Assembly: GCA_009783975.1 (NCBI GenBank)
Contig: WRCL01000015.1
Location: 1 to 13,463, forward strand
Source: Micrococcales bacterium
GTDB lineage: Bacteria; Actinomycetota; Actinomycetes; Actinomycetales; Cellulomonadaceae
DNA: 13,463 bases
Direction of reading: 5' to 3'
Every line of letters starts with the position of its first letter. Within the stretch, counting starts at the first letter, position 1. The notes under the pieces are model-generated. The model was given only the letters and a program-made list of their open reading frames with translations. It did no database searches and was not told the origin of the DNA. This document shows positions 13,449 to 13,463 of the stretch, piece by piece. Position numbers and translations under genes: made by a program.

Positions 13449-13463
13449 GTGAGCGACCCCACA
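13449..13463 (+). CDS. Start of a gene cut by the window end
   Basis: GTG then AGC GAC CCC ACA (MSDPT) is open to the last base. It is called only because of the leaderless -10 six bases upstream and the divergent layout with the amidase; the product cannot be told. Confidence 0.45.

Overview
This is a very G+C-rich window with GTG/ATG starts, a DUF222/13E12-type HNH endonuclease remnant, PknB-like Ser/Thr kinases and a PGRP-type amidase lipoprotein. It also shows many gene starts preceded at a fixed short distance by a TANNNT -10 hexamer (leaderless mRNAs). Together these point to an actinobacterium, plausibly Micrococcales; the genus cannot be read from the sequence.

Layout. 1-426: 3' end of an HNH endonuclease. 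563-6828: a three-kinase island. It holds kinase A (+, 563-3088, kinase plus long Pro-rich repeats plus a C-terminal membrane anchor), kinase B (+, 3241-4161, a canonical soluble PknB-type kinase) and kinase C (-, 4376-6828). Kinase C is a paralogue of A with a membrane segment and two tandem copies of an extracellular domain I do not recognise, and it is split by a one-base frameshift exactly at its DFG-equivalent (DWG) motif. 6936-10078: a prolyl oligopeptidase (S9A) and an MscS-type mechanosensitive channel overlapping by ATGA, divergent from kinase C. 10087-10554 (-): a solitary glucose-type PTS EIIA. 10833-12334: an unrecognised membrane protein with Trp-Pro and DQPF repeats, overlapping by GTGA the oligoribonuclease gene orn. 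12511-13290 (-): an N-acetylmuramoyl-L-alanine amidase lipoprotein ending in a perfect 12-bp hairpin. 13449-end: the first five codons of another leaderless gene.

How the genes may work together. Kinases A and C share an N-terminal start (MLSGEVLS), an arginine in place of the usual VAIK lysine, an HRDIT...N catalytic loop and DWG. They look like a divergent membrane kinase pair around a conventional kinase B. A plausible but unproven reading is that B is the active enzyme and A and C are membrane-bound partners or atypical kinases, C sensing something outside the cell through its duplicated ectodomain. The amidase, MscS channel and kinases all concern the envelope or osmotic state, but nothing in the sequence ties them into one pathway. 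orn, the EIIA and the peptidase are housekeeping or metabolic genes.

Overall, the most notable points are the kinase C/A family (novel ectodomain, Lys-to-Arg change, frameshift at DWG), the strict leaderless-promoter signature at seven starts, two mini-ORFs immediately upstream of kinase B and the EIIA, and repeat-rich segments (66-bp, 45-bp and 12-bp tandem repeats, and a REP-like GGGGACGGTTCC motif after two genes).
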